From positions 20,403 to 48,356 of the forward strand of contig KN886495.1 in assembly GCA_000934455.1 (NCBI GenBank): a DNA stretch of 27,954 nucleotides. The letters run 5' to 3'. Origin of the DNA: Apostichopus parvimensis. Lineage: Eukaryota; Echinodermata; Holothuroidea; Aspidochirotida; Stichopodidae. Position numbers and translations under genes: made by a program. The notes below the pieces were generated by a model. It ran no database searches. It had not been told where the DNA came from and saw only the letters and a program-made list of their open reading frames with translations. How positions within the stretch are numbered: position 1 is the stretch's first letter; the number at the start of each line of letters is the position of its first letter. Of this stretch, positions 1 to 10,121 are shown piece after piece.

Positions 1-246
1 GGTTCACATACTGTTAAGCTTTTAAGCTTTATGGAAGACTTCCCTCCACTTTGTACTTTTGTGGAAAAACAAATAAATACTCGATATAAGCTACCGTTCT
101 TCTAATACAAAGTCGTGGAAAATAATTCACTACTTCTCTCTTAATATGACACGAAAGAAAAAATTTCCGGCTCTTTTGGGGTTGTACATTACAATGTCAG
201 TTTGATTGACTGAACATCTGGTAAATCTTTAAATCGTATGTCTTAC

Positions 247-437
247 CTCCAAAAAGTCTCCATCACAATTGTTTGTGGTCACGTTTCTTGGCTCTAGATC
301 TACTACCGTGAAGAAGAGGTTGATGCACTGGGTACCGCCAATGATCACCTTGGAACAGGATGTCAATGGTCCGTAGGGCTCCGGAAAGCCCGGACTCGTA
401 ATGAAGCTGGAGGATTCCAAGATAACTTCGTCACAAC
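247..437 (-). CDS. Exon 30: CUB9 first half (residues 1772-1835)
   Basis: Acceptor tttcag precedes GTTGTGA and donor is GAG|GTAAGA; 191 nt, phase 1 to 0. It reads SCDEVILESSSFITSPGFP, LTSCSKV, the added cysteine in GTQCINLFF, and NNCDGDFLE. The second half of CUB9 must lie beyond the left edge, so the array continues. Confidence 0.9.
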
Positions 438-789
438 CTGAAAATTGAGGGGTGTGTGTGGGGGGGGGGAGGAGGAAATCCAAAAGGATCAAATTAAATG
501 TCAGTATGTTAAATCTTAAAATTTGTTTATGAAACAGACTGAAGAAAAACATAAAGTGGCAAATTGTATGCCCATTAGACCCTGAACAGTCAGAATCAAA
601 AAGTAATTTAATATATGGCATCTCTACCCAGAATCAGAATAACAACTTTTAATAATAATTCATAAAATTCAAACAAAAATAAAAAAATTTGGAAAAGATT
701 ACAAGAGAAGGGTTCAAATGTTGCCGTTCTTGATAAGATTCATCACACATGTAATTAATAGGCTAAGCTATAACATTGCTAAATGGCTT

Positions 790-1470
790 GCCAACATCAG
801 ACTAGCAGCTGCTGACTAATCGCTATCGACTAGGAACTGTTGACAATACAGGCTATTGACTAGCAGCTGCTGACTAGACGCCATTGACTAGGGACTGTTG
901 ACAATACAGGCTATTGATTAGCAGCTGCTGACTAGCCGCTATCGACTAGGAACTGTTGACAATACAGGCTATTGACTAGCAGCTGCTGAACTGTTGACAA
1001 TACAGGCTATTGACTAGCAGCTGCTGAATAGCCGCTATCGACAAGGAACTGTTGATTATACAGGCTATTGAATAGCAGATGCTGACTAGCCGCTATCGAC
1101 TAGGAACTGTTGACAATACAGGCTATTGACTAGTAGCTGCTGACTAGCTGCTATCGACTAGGAACTGTTGAAAATACAGGCTATTGACTAGCAGCTGCTG
1201 ACTAGCCGCTATCGACTAGAAACTGTTGACAATACAGGCTATTGATTAGCATCTGCTGACTAGCTGCTATCGACTATGAACTGTTGACAATACAGGCTAT
1301 TGATTAGCAGCTGCTGACTAGCCGCTATCGACTAGGAACTGTTGAAAATACAGGCTATTGACTAGCAGCTGCTGACTAGCCGCTATCGACTAGAAACTGT
1401 TGACAATACAGGCTATTGACTAGGAGATGCTGACTAGCCGCTATCGACTAGCCGCCATTGACCAGCCTCT
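790..1470. repeat. 58-bp minisatellite, about 11 copies
   Basis: The unit start GGCTATTG recurs at 851, 909, 967, 1005, 1063, 1121, 1179, 1237, 1295, 1353 and 1411. The spacing is exactly 58 bp, apart from one 38-bp unit at 967-1004. It lies in the intron between exons 29 and 30. Each unit is itself four diverged pieces of about 14-16 bp built on CTnnTGACTAGnnG. Confidence 0.95.
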
Positions 1471-1619
1471 GTTCAAATATGAAAATTCCTAGCATACGTC
1501 CAGTGAGCTAACTTGCTAACAACTGCAGTATGAAAGGCTGGTATTACAATTCAAAGAAAAGGTGAATTTGGCAATTAAAACTGATGACCATGAATGCCAC
1601 CATATTATTATTCACTTAC

Positions 1620-1761
1620 TAGGGCATTCTTCTAAATCACACTGTCGGAACGTTGCTGGTTTGACACCTCCGCAAAGCATATCCTCGACAACCACCCCAG
1701 TGATCAGGTTGACACAATTGACCTCTCTGAACTGGTCGACTACTCCGCAAGTAACTGGGCA
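1620..1761 (-). CDS. Exon 29: TSP1 module 14 (residues 1725-1772)
   Basis: Acceptor ctacag precedes TGC and donor is CCCTA|GTAAGT; 142 nt, phase 0 to 1. It starts CPVTCGVVDQFR, has six cysteines and ends EECP. Confidence 0.9.
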
Positions 1762-1960
1762 CTGTAGAATCAGAGAAAGCAACAGAAGTTGTGACATTTG
1801 ATTCGCGGGCTATCATGCACCATGGGGGTAAACAACTGGGTCAGCTGCTTGAAAATTATGGACCATCGCTACTATAAAGATGACAGGTTGAATGTGCAAG
1901 ATAGTGCAAGATAGTGGGAGTTGTAAATATTTCCTTTTTGAAGAACAAAGAATTTTGGAA

Positions 1961-2198
1961 GTACTATACAATAGAAATCCAAATAGCTTGTACATACTGT
2001 CTAGTAAAGTTGTATAGATCTATTTGAAGTGTAAGTTTTATATAGTCCATGTTAGCTTGAGTTCTGTATAGTAATGCAGTACTATACATTAGAAATCCAA
2101 ATAGCTTGTACTTACTGTCTTGTAAAGTTGTATGGATCTATTTGAAGTGTAAGTTTTATATAGTCCCCATGTTAGCTTGAGTACCTGTATAGTAATGA
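1961..2198. repeat. Tandem duplication of about 118 bp
   Basis: Segment 1961-2078 is repeated at 2079-2198 with few changes; both copies contain AGAAATCCAAATAGCTTGTA. It is in the intron between exons 28 and 29, downstream of the GC donor. Confidence 0.92.
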
Positions 2199-2283
2199 AA
2201 TACTTTCTTTCCCTTTTTTTGTCAAAAGAGGGCAGTAATGTTACTTGATAGTTCTTTCTATGCACTGTGTACAGAATACTTGC

Positions 2284-2487
2284 CTCACTATAAGGTTCAG
2301 CAACGAAACTGTACTCCGGACACCTTTCGGAAAGTCCGAAAAATGTCCATTCGCCTCCTTCGCTGCTTTCGCCGCTCACGAAGCGGATCTCGATCCTGGA
2401 TGAGAGGGAATGATAGACACGAGGCAGGCCAGCTTCTCGAGGACACAGCTTAACAGGGTCGTTGTCGGGGTAGTTTGAGTCCGTCAG
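2284..2487 (-). CDS. Exon 28: CUB8 second half and linker, GC donor (residues 1657-1724)
   Basis: Acceptor ctgcag precedes CTGACG; 204 nt, phase 0 to 0. It has VKLCPREAG, IRFVSGESSEGGEW, then SERCPEYSFVAEPYSE, with the added cysteine and the TSP14 linker. The exon end is set by this conserved linker and the phase, and the next bases are GCAAGT, so the donor is GC rather than GT. Confidence 0.86.
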
Positions 2488-3461
2488 CTGCAGTGAGATA
2501 GAAAAGTAGAGCATAGTTAATACTGTAAACAGGACATGGAATAGTACAGGATAGATGGAATAAGACAGGGTTGCATCTGTCGTCCCTGCAAGGTCAAAGA
2601 GCCCACTGTCTACACTGCCCGAACGATTACCACCCAGCCCTAAACTGTGAACAACAGACTAATCAGGATCTTGCTATTTTAGAGATGCTTCTATCATGTA
2701 GCAATTATCTCGACTGGTGGTCAAAAAAGTCTAAAACTGCTCAGTCTGAACAAATGGAACCATTCACAGGAGAGTCATTCTGCATGTGATCTAGGGTGAG
2801 CACATGTCGTTTATAGCAGAACGCAGTCGTTATGTGTGTGTACTCTTCAGTGCGTCAGTGGTCTTTACGACTATCAAAAAGCTAGGTCGCAACGGTCGAG
2901 TTGTAACCTGTTATACTGTATTTGTTAAATGCATTAAAACAGTTTTTTTTTTTGCACCTGGTCACACTGGCTCATTGCAATTTCAGCGACATCATGATTA
3001 TTGATCAAAGCATTATTACAAGTGAACAAAGTAAGATCAAATTAGTGAGTTTTATGGAAAAAAGAATTCTGGAGTAAATTCTACCTGATCCTAACAAAAC
3101 TATCGACAAGTCGGTTTCGGCAGATTAATTTCTGAATATTGACCGTCGCAAATCTCTTTTTTACAAGTTTGATACAAAAACCTGAGAGTAACAGACGGTC
3201 AAATTAAAGACAAAAGATCTGTTTCCATCACTTGATATCAATTTTAATTTTTTTTTTTTAAATTAAAAATTTAACAAAACCTCTTCAGACATTTCCTGTC
3301 TTCTAAAGGACTTGATAACAGTACTAGCTCTTGATTTCCACGAGCAAGTGTAAACCATTCAGGATTTTGTCGTGAATCAGGAGTATTACATTTAATCGAT
3401 ATCCTTTTGAACCGGGTTAAAAGAGTTTTGCAACAGACGGAAAAGGAAAAAAATAACCAAC
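2488..3461 (-). other. Intron between exons 27 and 28, no feature seen
   Basis: This 974-base AT-rich intron has poly-T runs near 2940 and 3245. Short open runs on either strand have no domain pattern, and I see no repeat or RNA gene. Confidence 0.75.
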
Positions 3462-3643
3462 CTCTACGTAATCTTCGCAATCGTCTGAATTGCTCCCCAG
3501 GTCAAAAACTGTGAAAGCCACTCTCAGACAAGCACCGACCGCATTCTCCAGAGTGTACACACAGTTATTATCAGCTGGGTAAACATTCGGGGAGTCTGGG
3601 TTGGACACCCTTATCGTCGTCATGTTAAAGAAAGCGTCGCAGG
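3462..3643 (-). CDS. Exon 27: CUB8 first half (residues 1596-1656)
   Basis: Acceptor caaaag precedes CCTGCGA and donor is GAG|GTTGGT; 182 nt, phase 1 to 0. It reads SCDAFFNMTTIRVSNPDSP, NNCVYTL, the added cysteine in GACLRVAF, and SDDCEDYVE, which is the closest match here to the canonical CUB strand. The donor is weaker than its neighbours. Confidence 0.88.
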
Positions 3644-4730
3644 CTTTTGGAGGTAAATCGTAAACAAAATATAGGCAAACGTTAAAAGAAATCAAATTTT
3701 AAAGAAATGAAACTTAAGGGCACAAAGTTTGGTCTGGATATGTAATAGAAGAAGGAAAGTTATAATTTGAAGGCTGGTCATGTCTCTATAGGTGGTCCAG
3801 TGTTCACGATATTTCACCTATAACATGCTAATTCCCTGCCAGAGTTAATTAATGCTCAATTGGGGTGATTACATCAGCACCTCAGTGTAGGCCTTAATGT
3901 TAAATCCAATGTTTTATAACTCAACACAGATGTGCTCTTTTAACTTCCCATAAACAACAGAGCACTGATCCTATGATGGATGGAATTCAACAACAATTGT
4001 CATTGATATATTTGTTATTCAATTATAAAAGATGTTGTTAATGGCCATTGAAATCTTTATGTTTTTTTTTATTCCTACTGTGGTTTGTGTTGCATTTGTT
4101 GAGGAACTGATGTGATGATCTGTGTGTTAGACTCAGTTGTCCAGCCACTTTTTTTGATGGTGAAAAAGGTTAGATGAGGTATAGAAATTGATACAGCCAG
4201 CACAGATAAGAGTGTTGTTTCAAAAAGTCTCAAACATAAAATTATAATTTAATGGAGCTTTTGCCCAACTTGTGTATGGAGAGCTATATGATGGATGGGG
4301 CATTTTACAGCAAGAATTACTCAGAAACACTGAAGCACAGAAGCACTTATTATCTAAAATAAATGTAATCAATCTAGATTCAAAAAAGGGTTTCTGTGGG
4401 TTCTAGATTTACCGCTCGATACAAGAAAGAGAGAAATTGTCAAAGGTCTCGCCAAGTGAAAATACGCACCGCAGAACTGCGTCGCCATTTAAAGTAACAA
4501 ATTGAATGTGACAAGCGGGACACAGAACATTGTGTGAGAGTATCATTATTTTGCAAGAAAATTTTAAAGTCTTAAAAAAAAAAAATTTGGCTAGGTTTAC
4601 TTGCTTCGAGACAAGATTTGACATTAATATCTCCCTTTCGGTGCTTAACAGCTTTGCACAACAGTAAAAATGTACTACTCTAAAATATACTGATTGCTTT
4701 AAAAAAAAATTAAAAAAGGACAGTACTTAC
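3644..4730 (-). other. Intron between exons 26 and 27, no feature seen
   Basis: This 1087-base AT-rich intron contains only simple poly-A/T tracts. No exon-like pattern fits the phase-1 junction inside it. Confidence 0.75.
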
Positions 4731-4875
4731 AGGGACATTCTGGTAACTCAAGACAGGGTACTACAGATTCTGGTGCTTCATCAAGACAGAGGGCGTCTGC
4801 CACAATGTCACCGGATGAAATTTCTATGCAGTCAACATCACGCATCTGTACCGCTTCGCCGCAGGTTGCGTCACA
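4731..4875 (-). CDS. Exon 26: TSP1 module 13 (residues 1548-1596)
   Basis: Acceptor gtcag precedes TGT and donor is CCCT|GTAAGT; 145 nt, phase 0 to 1. It starts CDATCGEAVQMR, has six cysteines and ends PECP. There is no ATG-initiated open run; phase and the motif support it. Confidence 0.88.
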
Positions 4876-4957
4876 CTGACAATTTCAAAAGCAAAAAGGT
4901 AATTAAATCAACCATTTGAAAACAATTGTAAATGTTAGATTCGAGTGCTAGATGACC

Positions 4958-4970
4958 CCCCCCCCCCCAG
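4958..4970. repeat. Poly-C run
   Basis: An uninterrupted run of about 12 C lies inside the intron between exons 25 and 26. Similar C or G runs occur near 470, 5663, 19888 and 26220. Confidence 0.9.
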
Positions 4971-5124
4971 CATGTCTTAAATGTTAAAAGATTAGGTGAG
5001 TCAATCATTTGTGTTGATATATTGAAAATGCAAAATACAAAAAGTAAGAAACAGTAATTTTGCACCTCCCAGGCACAGAGAAGCCCCGCAAAAAAAGAAA
5101 GAAGAGAGATACAGGCTGCGACAT

Positions 5125-5245
5125 CAAATATTTGTTTTTTATATATATTATTTTATTATTGTCATCTTTAATGAGGGTAGTCCTGCTCAGTGCAGAAGCA
5201 CTGCTTTCCAGAGGAGCCCTCAAAGTTGGAGGAAACGAAACACAC
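5125..5245 (-). mobile_element. Possible retroelement 3' tail
   Basis: Read on the minus strand, a GC-richer stretch ends in ATTAAAGATGACAATAATAA followed by an AT-rich tail, as in many LINE or SINE 3' ends. No target-site duplication or second copy was found, so this is a weak call. Confidence 0.25.
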
Positions 5246-5451
5246 ACGCGATTGGAAAAATATTATAACTATTATATTCATAATATTTATAACTATATCT
5301 TAACATTCTTTCAAGACTCGTCGCCAACAACGGTCGAGTGACTATTTTGCACCGCCAACATGTTTTGGATCTTCACTGCTGCATTTTCTAACTAGCATCT
5401 CAAATTTTTGGCAAACACGACAAAAATAGTATTTTGAAGAAGATCACTCAC

Positions 5452-5658
5452 TTCGCTGAAGTTGCCGACTCGATAAGCGTATTCGACCGTGCAATCGACG
5501 AATGCAACAAAGGCGTTGAAGCCACTACCGACATTGTCGTTGTCGTTGGAGAAAAATGTCACGGTTCCAGATGATCCATAGGTTTCTATTGGCATACTAC
5601 GAACTCCAGACTGTCCGCATAAAGCACTCGTCCTGTATGGAAATTCACTGTCCACAAC
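5452..5658 (-). CDS. Exon 25: CUB7 second half and linker (residues 1479-1547)
   Basis: The acceptor is a run of 13 C then gcag before GTTGTG; the donor is GAA|GTGAGT. The exon is 207 nt, phase 0 to 0. It has SALCGQSG, FFSNDNDNVGSGF and then VDCTVEYAYRVGNFSE, with the added cysteine and the TSP13 linker. Confidence 0.9.
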
Positions 5659-6244
5659 CTGCGGGGGGGGGGGGGTGTGGGGAAAGTGAATGGAAAAGAA
5701 GGTGCAAATGACAAATATTCATCCAATGGTTCAAAAATTATTGTTCACAGAAACAAAAGGCAGATGATCCATAGATTTCTTTGCACTTGTCAGTCTGATA
5801 GTGAGACATAAATTCTATCAGTGTTACAGGTTTCATTTTTAATATTAAGCATTAATAGTCACGCCCCTTTTTCCTTACAGAAGAGGGAGGCGAGTTCCTT
5901 GCTAGGTTTGATCTTGGCGAGCTGATCATAATTATCTCGAAAAGTTATATGATGGAAAGAAATGATTAGTAGAGAACCATTTGCAACACTGTTGTCAGTA
6001 ATTCTGGACCTGGCAAAGATGTTCTAATGAATTACACAGTGATCAGCCTGGGTTAAAAAAAAAATCACGGAATTTTGCAAAAATTGCGGTATAGGCTCCA
6101 GTTTGCATATGCTACAGTGTGTTAGGATAATAGTTTTTGTCCCTGAGGTAGAAAAGAAATCACGGATATTCCGCGAATTCGCGGAAAAAGCTCATGCCTG
6201 ATTACAGAAATGCAGTTTGAAAACAAATCAAACAGATTATTTAC
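5659..6244 (-). other. Intron between exons 24 and 25
   Basis: The intron holds a run of 13 G (plus strand) at its left end, which is the pyrimidine tract of the exon 25 acceptor. I see nothing else in its 586 bases. Confidence 0.75.
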
Positions 6245-6459
6245 CAATAAACCATCTAGGCCTTCACATTCTTCATCTTCTCCAAACGGCTGTTCTTCTG
6301 GTCCTTCCGTGTCCAGACTTATGATGAAAATGCTGAGACACTTGTCGTCGACAGAACTGATGAAGTTAGTACAGACTTGGTCTGGTTGGTAGGCTAGAGG
6401 GTAGCCAGGGCTCGAAAATTCAGGACTGTCTCCCTCGTCGGTAATGTATCGGTCGCAAG
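6245..6459 (-). CDS. Exon 24: CUB7 first half with acidic insert (residues 1407-1478)
   Basis: Acceptor tttcag precedes CTTGCGA and donor is TTG|GTAAAT; 215 nt, phase 1 to 0, the longest separate CUB first-half exon. It reads TCDRYITDEG, SSPGYPLAYQPDQVC and DDKCLSIFIISLD. An acidic loop (EGPEEQPFGEDEECEG) follows before the exon ends. Confidence 0.88.
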
Positions 6460-7457
6460 CTGAAAGGAACAAAATTTATGAGCAAATAAAATATACAAGA
6501 GATGTCAAAATAAATAATCATAAAGGAGTTAAGGATCTAAAATCTTATTTCTTAAAATAATTTTTTTATTGAAATTTGATTTTGGCAACCACTTAAACCT
6601 TGCTGCCAGTTTTCAAACTGATAAATATTTAAAAAATGTCTCTGGAATGGCTAGATGATAAAAAGGCAACATCTTGACAGATGTTTGAAGATTATATAAA
6701 AAGAGTTTTGTTGTGTATAGGGAAGAGTGAAACAGTTTTACAAAGCTACATGCAGCTACAAGGTAGGTGCTCTCGCTGGCTGGAAATTAATGAAAATGAA
6801 CTCGCAAGACAGAGATGGACACATGGAAGAAGGTAATTAACAGATAATGTAATTAACTGTTATCGATTAAAATGACCTCACTTAGACAGGGTCTCAGTTA
6901 CCAAACCATTAAATCACATAACTTTTCAAATTTGAACTTTTAAACTTTACTTCAAATTTATGATATCATCAAATTTGTTGGATTACGTGAACTCACTTTA
7001 CGGCATGGAATTCATTTTGCCACTGATCTTGACTGTCGGGGAGAGATTCGTTCCAAACCGGAAGTAATCTTTTTTATCTACATGACACTCAGAGATGGAT
7101 CCAATCCATATAAACTACTACAAATGAAGATCATCACACTAACTAATCATGGAGGGCTCCAATTCCCATGGCAACCAAGTCTCAGAGAGAGTAGCATTGC
7201 AAATTAAATGTAATTTTATCTGCTACACTACATGATGAAACCCATACTCCCATCCACATATTAAGATTTGCTATCTGCTATGACTTGCTTGTGAAGTATT
7301 TACAGAGTTTCCTTGACCTTGGGGAGAGGGAGGGGGCACTTTACCATGAGAGACTCTAGGCACTTGCCTAGTTTTACCTATCGGATCATCCCCAAGGTGG
7401 AGAGGATTATTAATAACTTAATGTAACAATAATCGTTATCGATTCCATCGTACTCAC
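6460..7457 (-). other. Intron between exons 23 and 24, no feature seen
   Basis: This 998-base AT-rich intron shows no domain pattern, no tandem repeat and no RNA gene that I could recognise. Confidence 0.7.
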
Positions 7458-7599
7458 TTGGGCAAGGTTCCAAGTCACATGTCTCTTGACTTTCAGGGAG
7501 CGGATCGTTGCAAAGTCTCTCGTCTACGGGGATCCCGGTCTCTAATACTACACACTGGACGACGCGGGTCCTTACTCCATCTCCACATTCGGCAGAGCA
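7458..7599 (-). CDS. Exon 23: TSP1 module 12 (residues 1360-1407)
   Basis: Acceptor tcgtag precedes TGC and donor is CCAA|GTGAGT; 142 nt, phase 0 to 1. It starts CSAECGDGVRTR, with glutamate in place of the O-fucose Ser/Thr. It has six cysteines and ends EPCP. Confidence 0.9.
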
Positions 7600-8215
7600 C
7601 TACGAAATGGGGCAAAGACATTTCTTAAAGCAGTGGTAGTTACAGCAAAATTAAACAGATGGATAAAACAAACAAGACTTGGCCCACCAAAGATAAAAAG
7701 AACGGCCTGCCCGAATTTGACCGACGACACAGATGTCAAGTTGCTATCGGAGACCCGCATCACTTGCTGTAAAGCTAAAGAACATGACCCATGAAACCAT
7801 GTCAATAACTGCTGTGTGCCCATTATAAATCGACCTGCTGCAGTAGGTGCCATCATAAATGATATCTTAATGATTACACTGCCTAATTCATAAAAAAATT
7901 TGGGTTTAATAGATTGTCCCAAAACTCCAGTGACATTTGCAACCAGAGTAAATGTATTAAACAACCAACTGTGGGAAAGGTAACATTCTTGACATACGAT
8001 TTGGAGAAAATCATATCAACCTTCATGATTTTTTTTCTTTTTCTCCCCCGCCTTCTAAAAGTGGGTGGCTAGTGAAAACCTCTGCTGCGTTGCCGTTTTT
8101 ATTATGCTTTTTTTTTCAGATTTGGAGAAAACTGAACATCGACAACGAGGGGTCGAGGTCTGGTGGAAACCTCCGTTTTTTAAACCAATCACAGCCTAAC
8201 TCTCTTGTAACTTAC
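7600..8215 (-). other. Intron between exons 22 and 23, no feature seen
   Basis: This 616-base intron contains open runs of up to 130 codons on the minus strand with no CUB or TSP1 residues and no splice-compatible use, so I treat them as chance. Confidence 0.65.
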
Positions 8216-8410
8216 CAGACCATATTCTCCAGCAATGTATCCGTACACAGGACAAGCAACGAAGAACGGCAGCATCCTGAAGTAGCCATCGCTGTCCTCT
8301 TCGTCAGATCTAAACGTGAGGGTCACGTCGCCGGTACGCGACGTCCAGGAACTGAATGGTTTCTCTCCAGCTGCTTCCACAGTCAAACCGTCGTAGCCAT
8401 CGTCGACAAA
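8216..8410 (-). CDS. Exon 22: CUB6 second half, fourth cysteine missing, and linker (residues 1295-1359)
   Basis: Acceptor ttgtag precedes TTTGTCG and donor is CTG|GTAAGT; 195 nt, phase 0 to 0. Where the other CUBs have LCG it reads TVEAAGEKP, with no cysteine. The rest is normal: LTFRSDEEDSDGYF, then FVACPVYGYIAGEYGL, with the added cysteine and the TSP12 linker. Confidence 0.88.
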
Positions 8411-8684
8411 CTACAAATGTAAAGATGAATTATAAATTTGTCGCCGTGCACGATCGTCAAACTTTTGTCGCATTCTATTCCGCAAAGAATGCAGTGGCAC
8501 ATGTATGTCCGAGATTGTACCCATCCTCATGGGCAGCGGGAAAAGGTTATGACTTTTAATATGAAGAACAGACAAATACATTGTTATGAATTTCAAACAT
8601 GATATCCTATGGCCAAAACAGTTTCATGTTTGTCTTTGGTGTAAGCATCTGAGGAAACTGACCCATTGGTCTTTCTGTTAGACT

Positions 8685-8776
8685 AAGTGGTCCACCCAAT
8701 TTGTGGTCCACCCAAAGTGTCCACCCAAAGTGGTCCACCTAACTAAGTGGTCCACCCAAAGTGGTCCACCCAATTA
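8685..8776. repeat. 14-bp tandem repeat (GTGGTCCACCCAAA)
   Basis: About six copies of GTGGTCCACCCAAA, some cut short, end immediately before a SINE. The core GTGGTCCAC is an inverted repeat around one base. Confidence 0.9.
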
Positions 8777-9030
8777 AGGAGTGTTAGCTCAGTGGTTAAT
8801 GCCGGTGCCCTCCAATCATTATGTCCCCGGTTTGAGTCACTCCAAGATTAATGTTTGTTGTCCAGTTACAGAGTTGTTGACAATTGACAATTCATAATCA
8901 TGGACGTTAAATATGAATCTAAGAGACTGACTTCGGTCAGCTTGCGGCGTTGATAAGCCAATGAGGCTTCTTCACAAGTTCCTGCTTGCAGGAGGATCTA
9001 AAATACATACATACAGTACATACATATACA
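8777..9030 (+). mobile_element. tRNA-derived SINE, copy 1 (full-length)
   Basis: A box-A-like TAGCTCAGTGG at 8785-8795 and a box-B-like GGTTTGAGTCA at 8829-8839 mark a pol III promoter derived from a tRNA. The body follows, with hairpins at 8927-8940 (TTCG loop) and 8980-8993 (CTTG loop), and then an ACAT-type tail. It is antisense to the host gene, in the intron between exons 21 and 22. The second copy at 16196-16385 shares the body. Confidence 0.85.
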
Positions 9031-9666
9031 ATTTTCATAATCAATGAAGCTGTTTATGATCAATGAAGATGTTTAATGAAAATATTAAAAGCAAAATCAA
9101 TATTTCCTCTCTTCGGAATATGTCAGAAGACACACTTCCGTTTCCATGGATATACATTCGAGTTGATTAGACAAAATTTAGAATCATAAATTTCAGTATC
9201 CAATGACAGGCCTTGTAAGATTTTCTGAAAATTGAGGTACCTTTCTGTCCTGCCATTGCTTTGTACGCAATTGCATTGGCACGTACACAAAACTTGCTGG
9301 AAAGATTCATGGAATTTTACACATGATTTTCATCTCAAATGCCTCCAAGGAGACGTTCTTCTACAGCAAACAAGTAACGTAAAGTTCCGTAAATATCTTG
9401 TCCCGACTTCATCTTTCAAATTCCGAAAAAATTAGGAAAAACTTAGACCGACTTTGAGTTCATCTCAGGTTTAGGAACATACCATTTGTATGGTGGGGGA
9501 GCACATGACATCTACTACCCTAATTAAATATATATATATTTATCTGAATATTGATGGTAAATAATCATCATAAAGTATTGTTATTGTTAATGAAGCTTAA
9601 TGAGTCGACATTAATGAACCTTGGCGATTCAGTGTCCCAGCATACACGACAAGAACATGATCCTAC

Positions 9667-9830
9667 CTCAACACTGTCGCCGTCATCCAGCGAAAACAAT
9701 AAGAGCGTTATTCTCACGCAGCCGTCCGGATTTGTAATCGAGTAGCGGCATTCTTGGTTTGCGTCATAAGAATCTGGATAGTTAAAACTGTCCAGAAAAG
9801 CCCCGGACTCGGTAATGGCTACATCACACG
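9667..9830 (-). CDS. Exon 21: CUB6 first half, third cysteine missing (residues 1240-1294)
   Basis: Acceptor ttctag precedes CGTGTGA and donor is GAG|GTAGGA; 164 nt, phase 1 to 0. It reads PCDVAITESGAFLDS, ANQECRYSI and PDGCVRITLLLFSL, then only DDGDSVE where sisters have a longer loop with CxxDYVE. The exon is 18-51 nt shorter than the other separate CUB first-half exons, and the third canonical cysteine is absent. Confidence 0.88.
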
Positions 9831-9999
9831 CTAGAAGAATAAAGGAAAAAAAGAACAAATTAACATAGGTTTGGACATTATGTGCCTAACCTAGCATCAC
9901 ACACTTCAGTTTTAATTGTTTTAAAATTGTTTAAAATTGTTTAAAATTGTTTTAAAAGTTTGAATTGGCTTTTCATAAATGATAAAAGGACTAGCTAAG

Positions 10000-10052
10000 A
10001 GATAAGATAGGAGGAGATAAGATAAAAGTAAGATAAGAGATAAGAGATAAGT
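10000..10052. repeat. Degenerate GATAA microsatellite
   Basis: Interrupted copies of GATAAGA/GATAA lie in the short intron between exons 20 and 21. Confidence 0.85.
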
Positions 10053-10121
10053 TCTGGTTTATTTCACAACAGGTATCCATGGTAACTAATTGGATATGAC
10101 AGGGTAATAATGAATACTCAC

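Noticed and set aside
1..246. Second half of CUB9
   Set aside because: No xLCG or SDxxxxGGF pattern is visible on the minus strand, so that exon must lie beyond the window edge.
2571..2789. 72-codon cysteine-containing plus-strand open run
   Set aside because: Its cysteine spacing fits no family I know, and it lies in an intron with no supporting splice sites.
7572..7964. 130-codon minus-strand open run
   Set aside because: It overlaps exon 23 in another frame and the rest shows no domain; it appears to be a chance run.
8785..8839. Functional tRNA gene
   Set aside because: Boxes A and B are present, but no acceptor stem or anticodon arm could be built, and the sequence continues into a SINE body with a tail.
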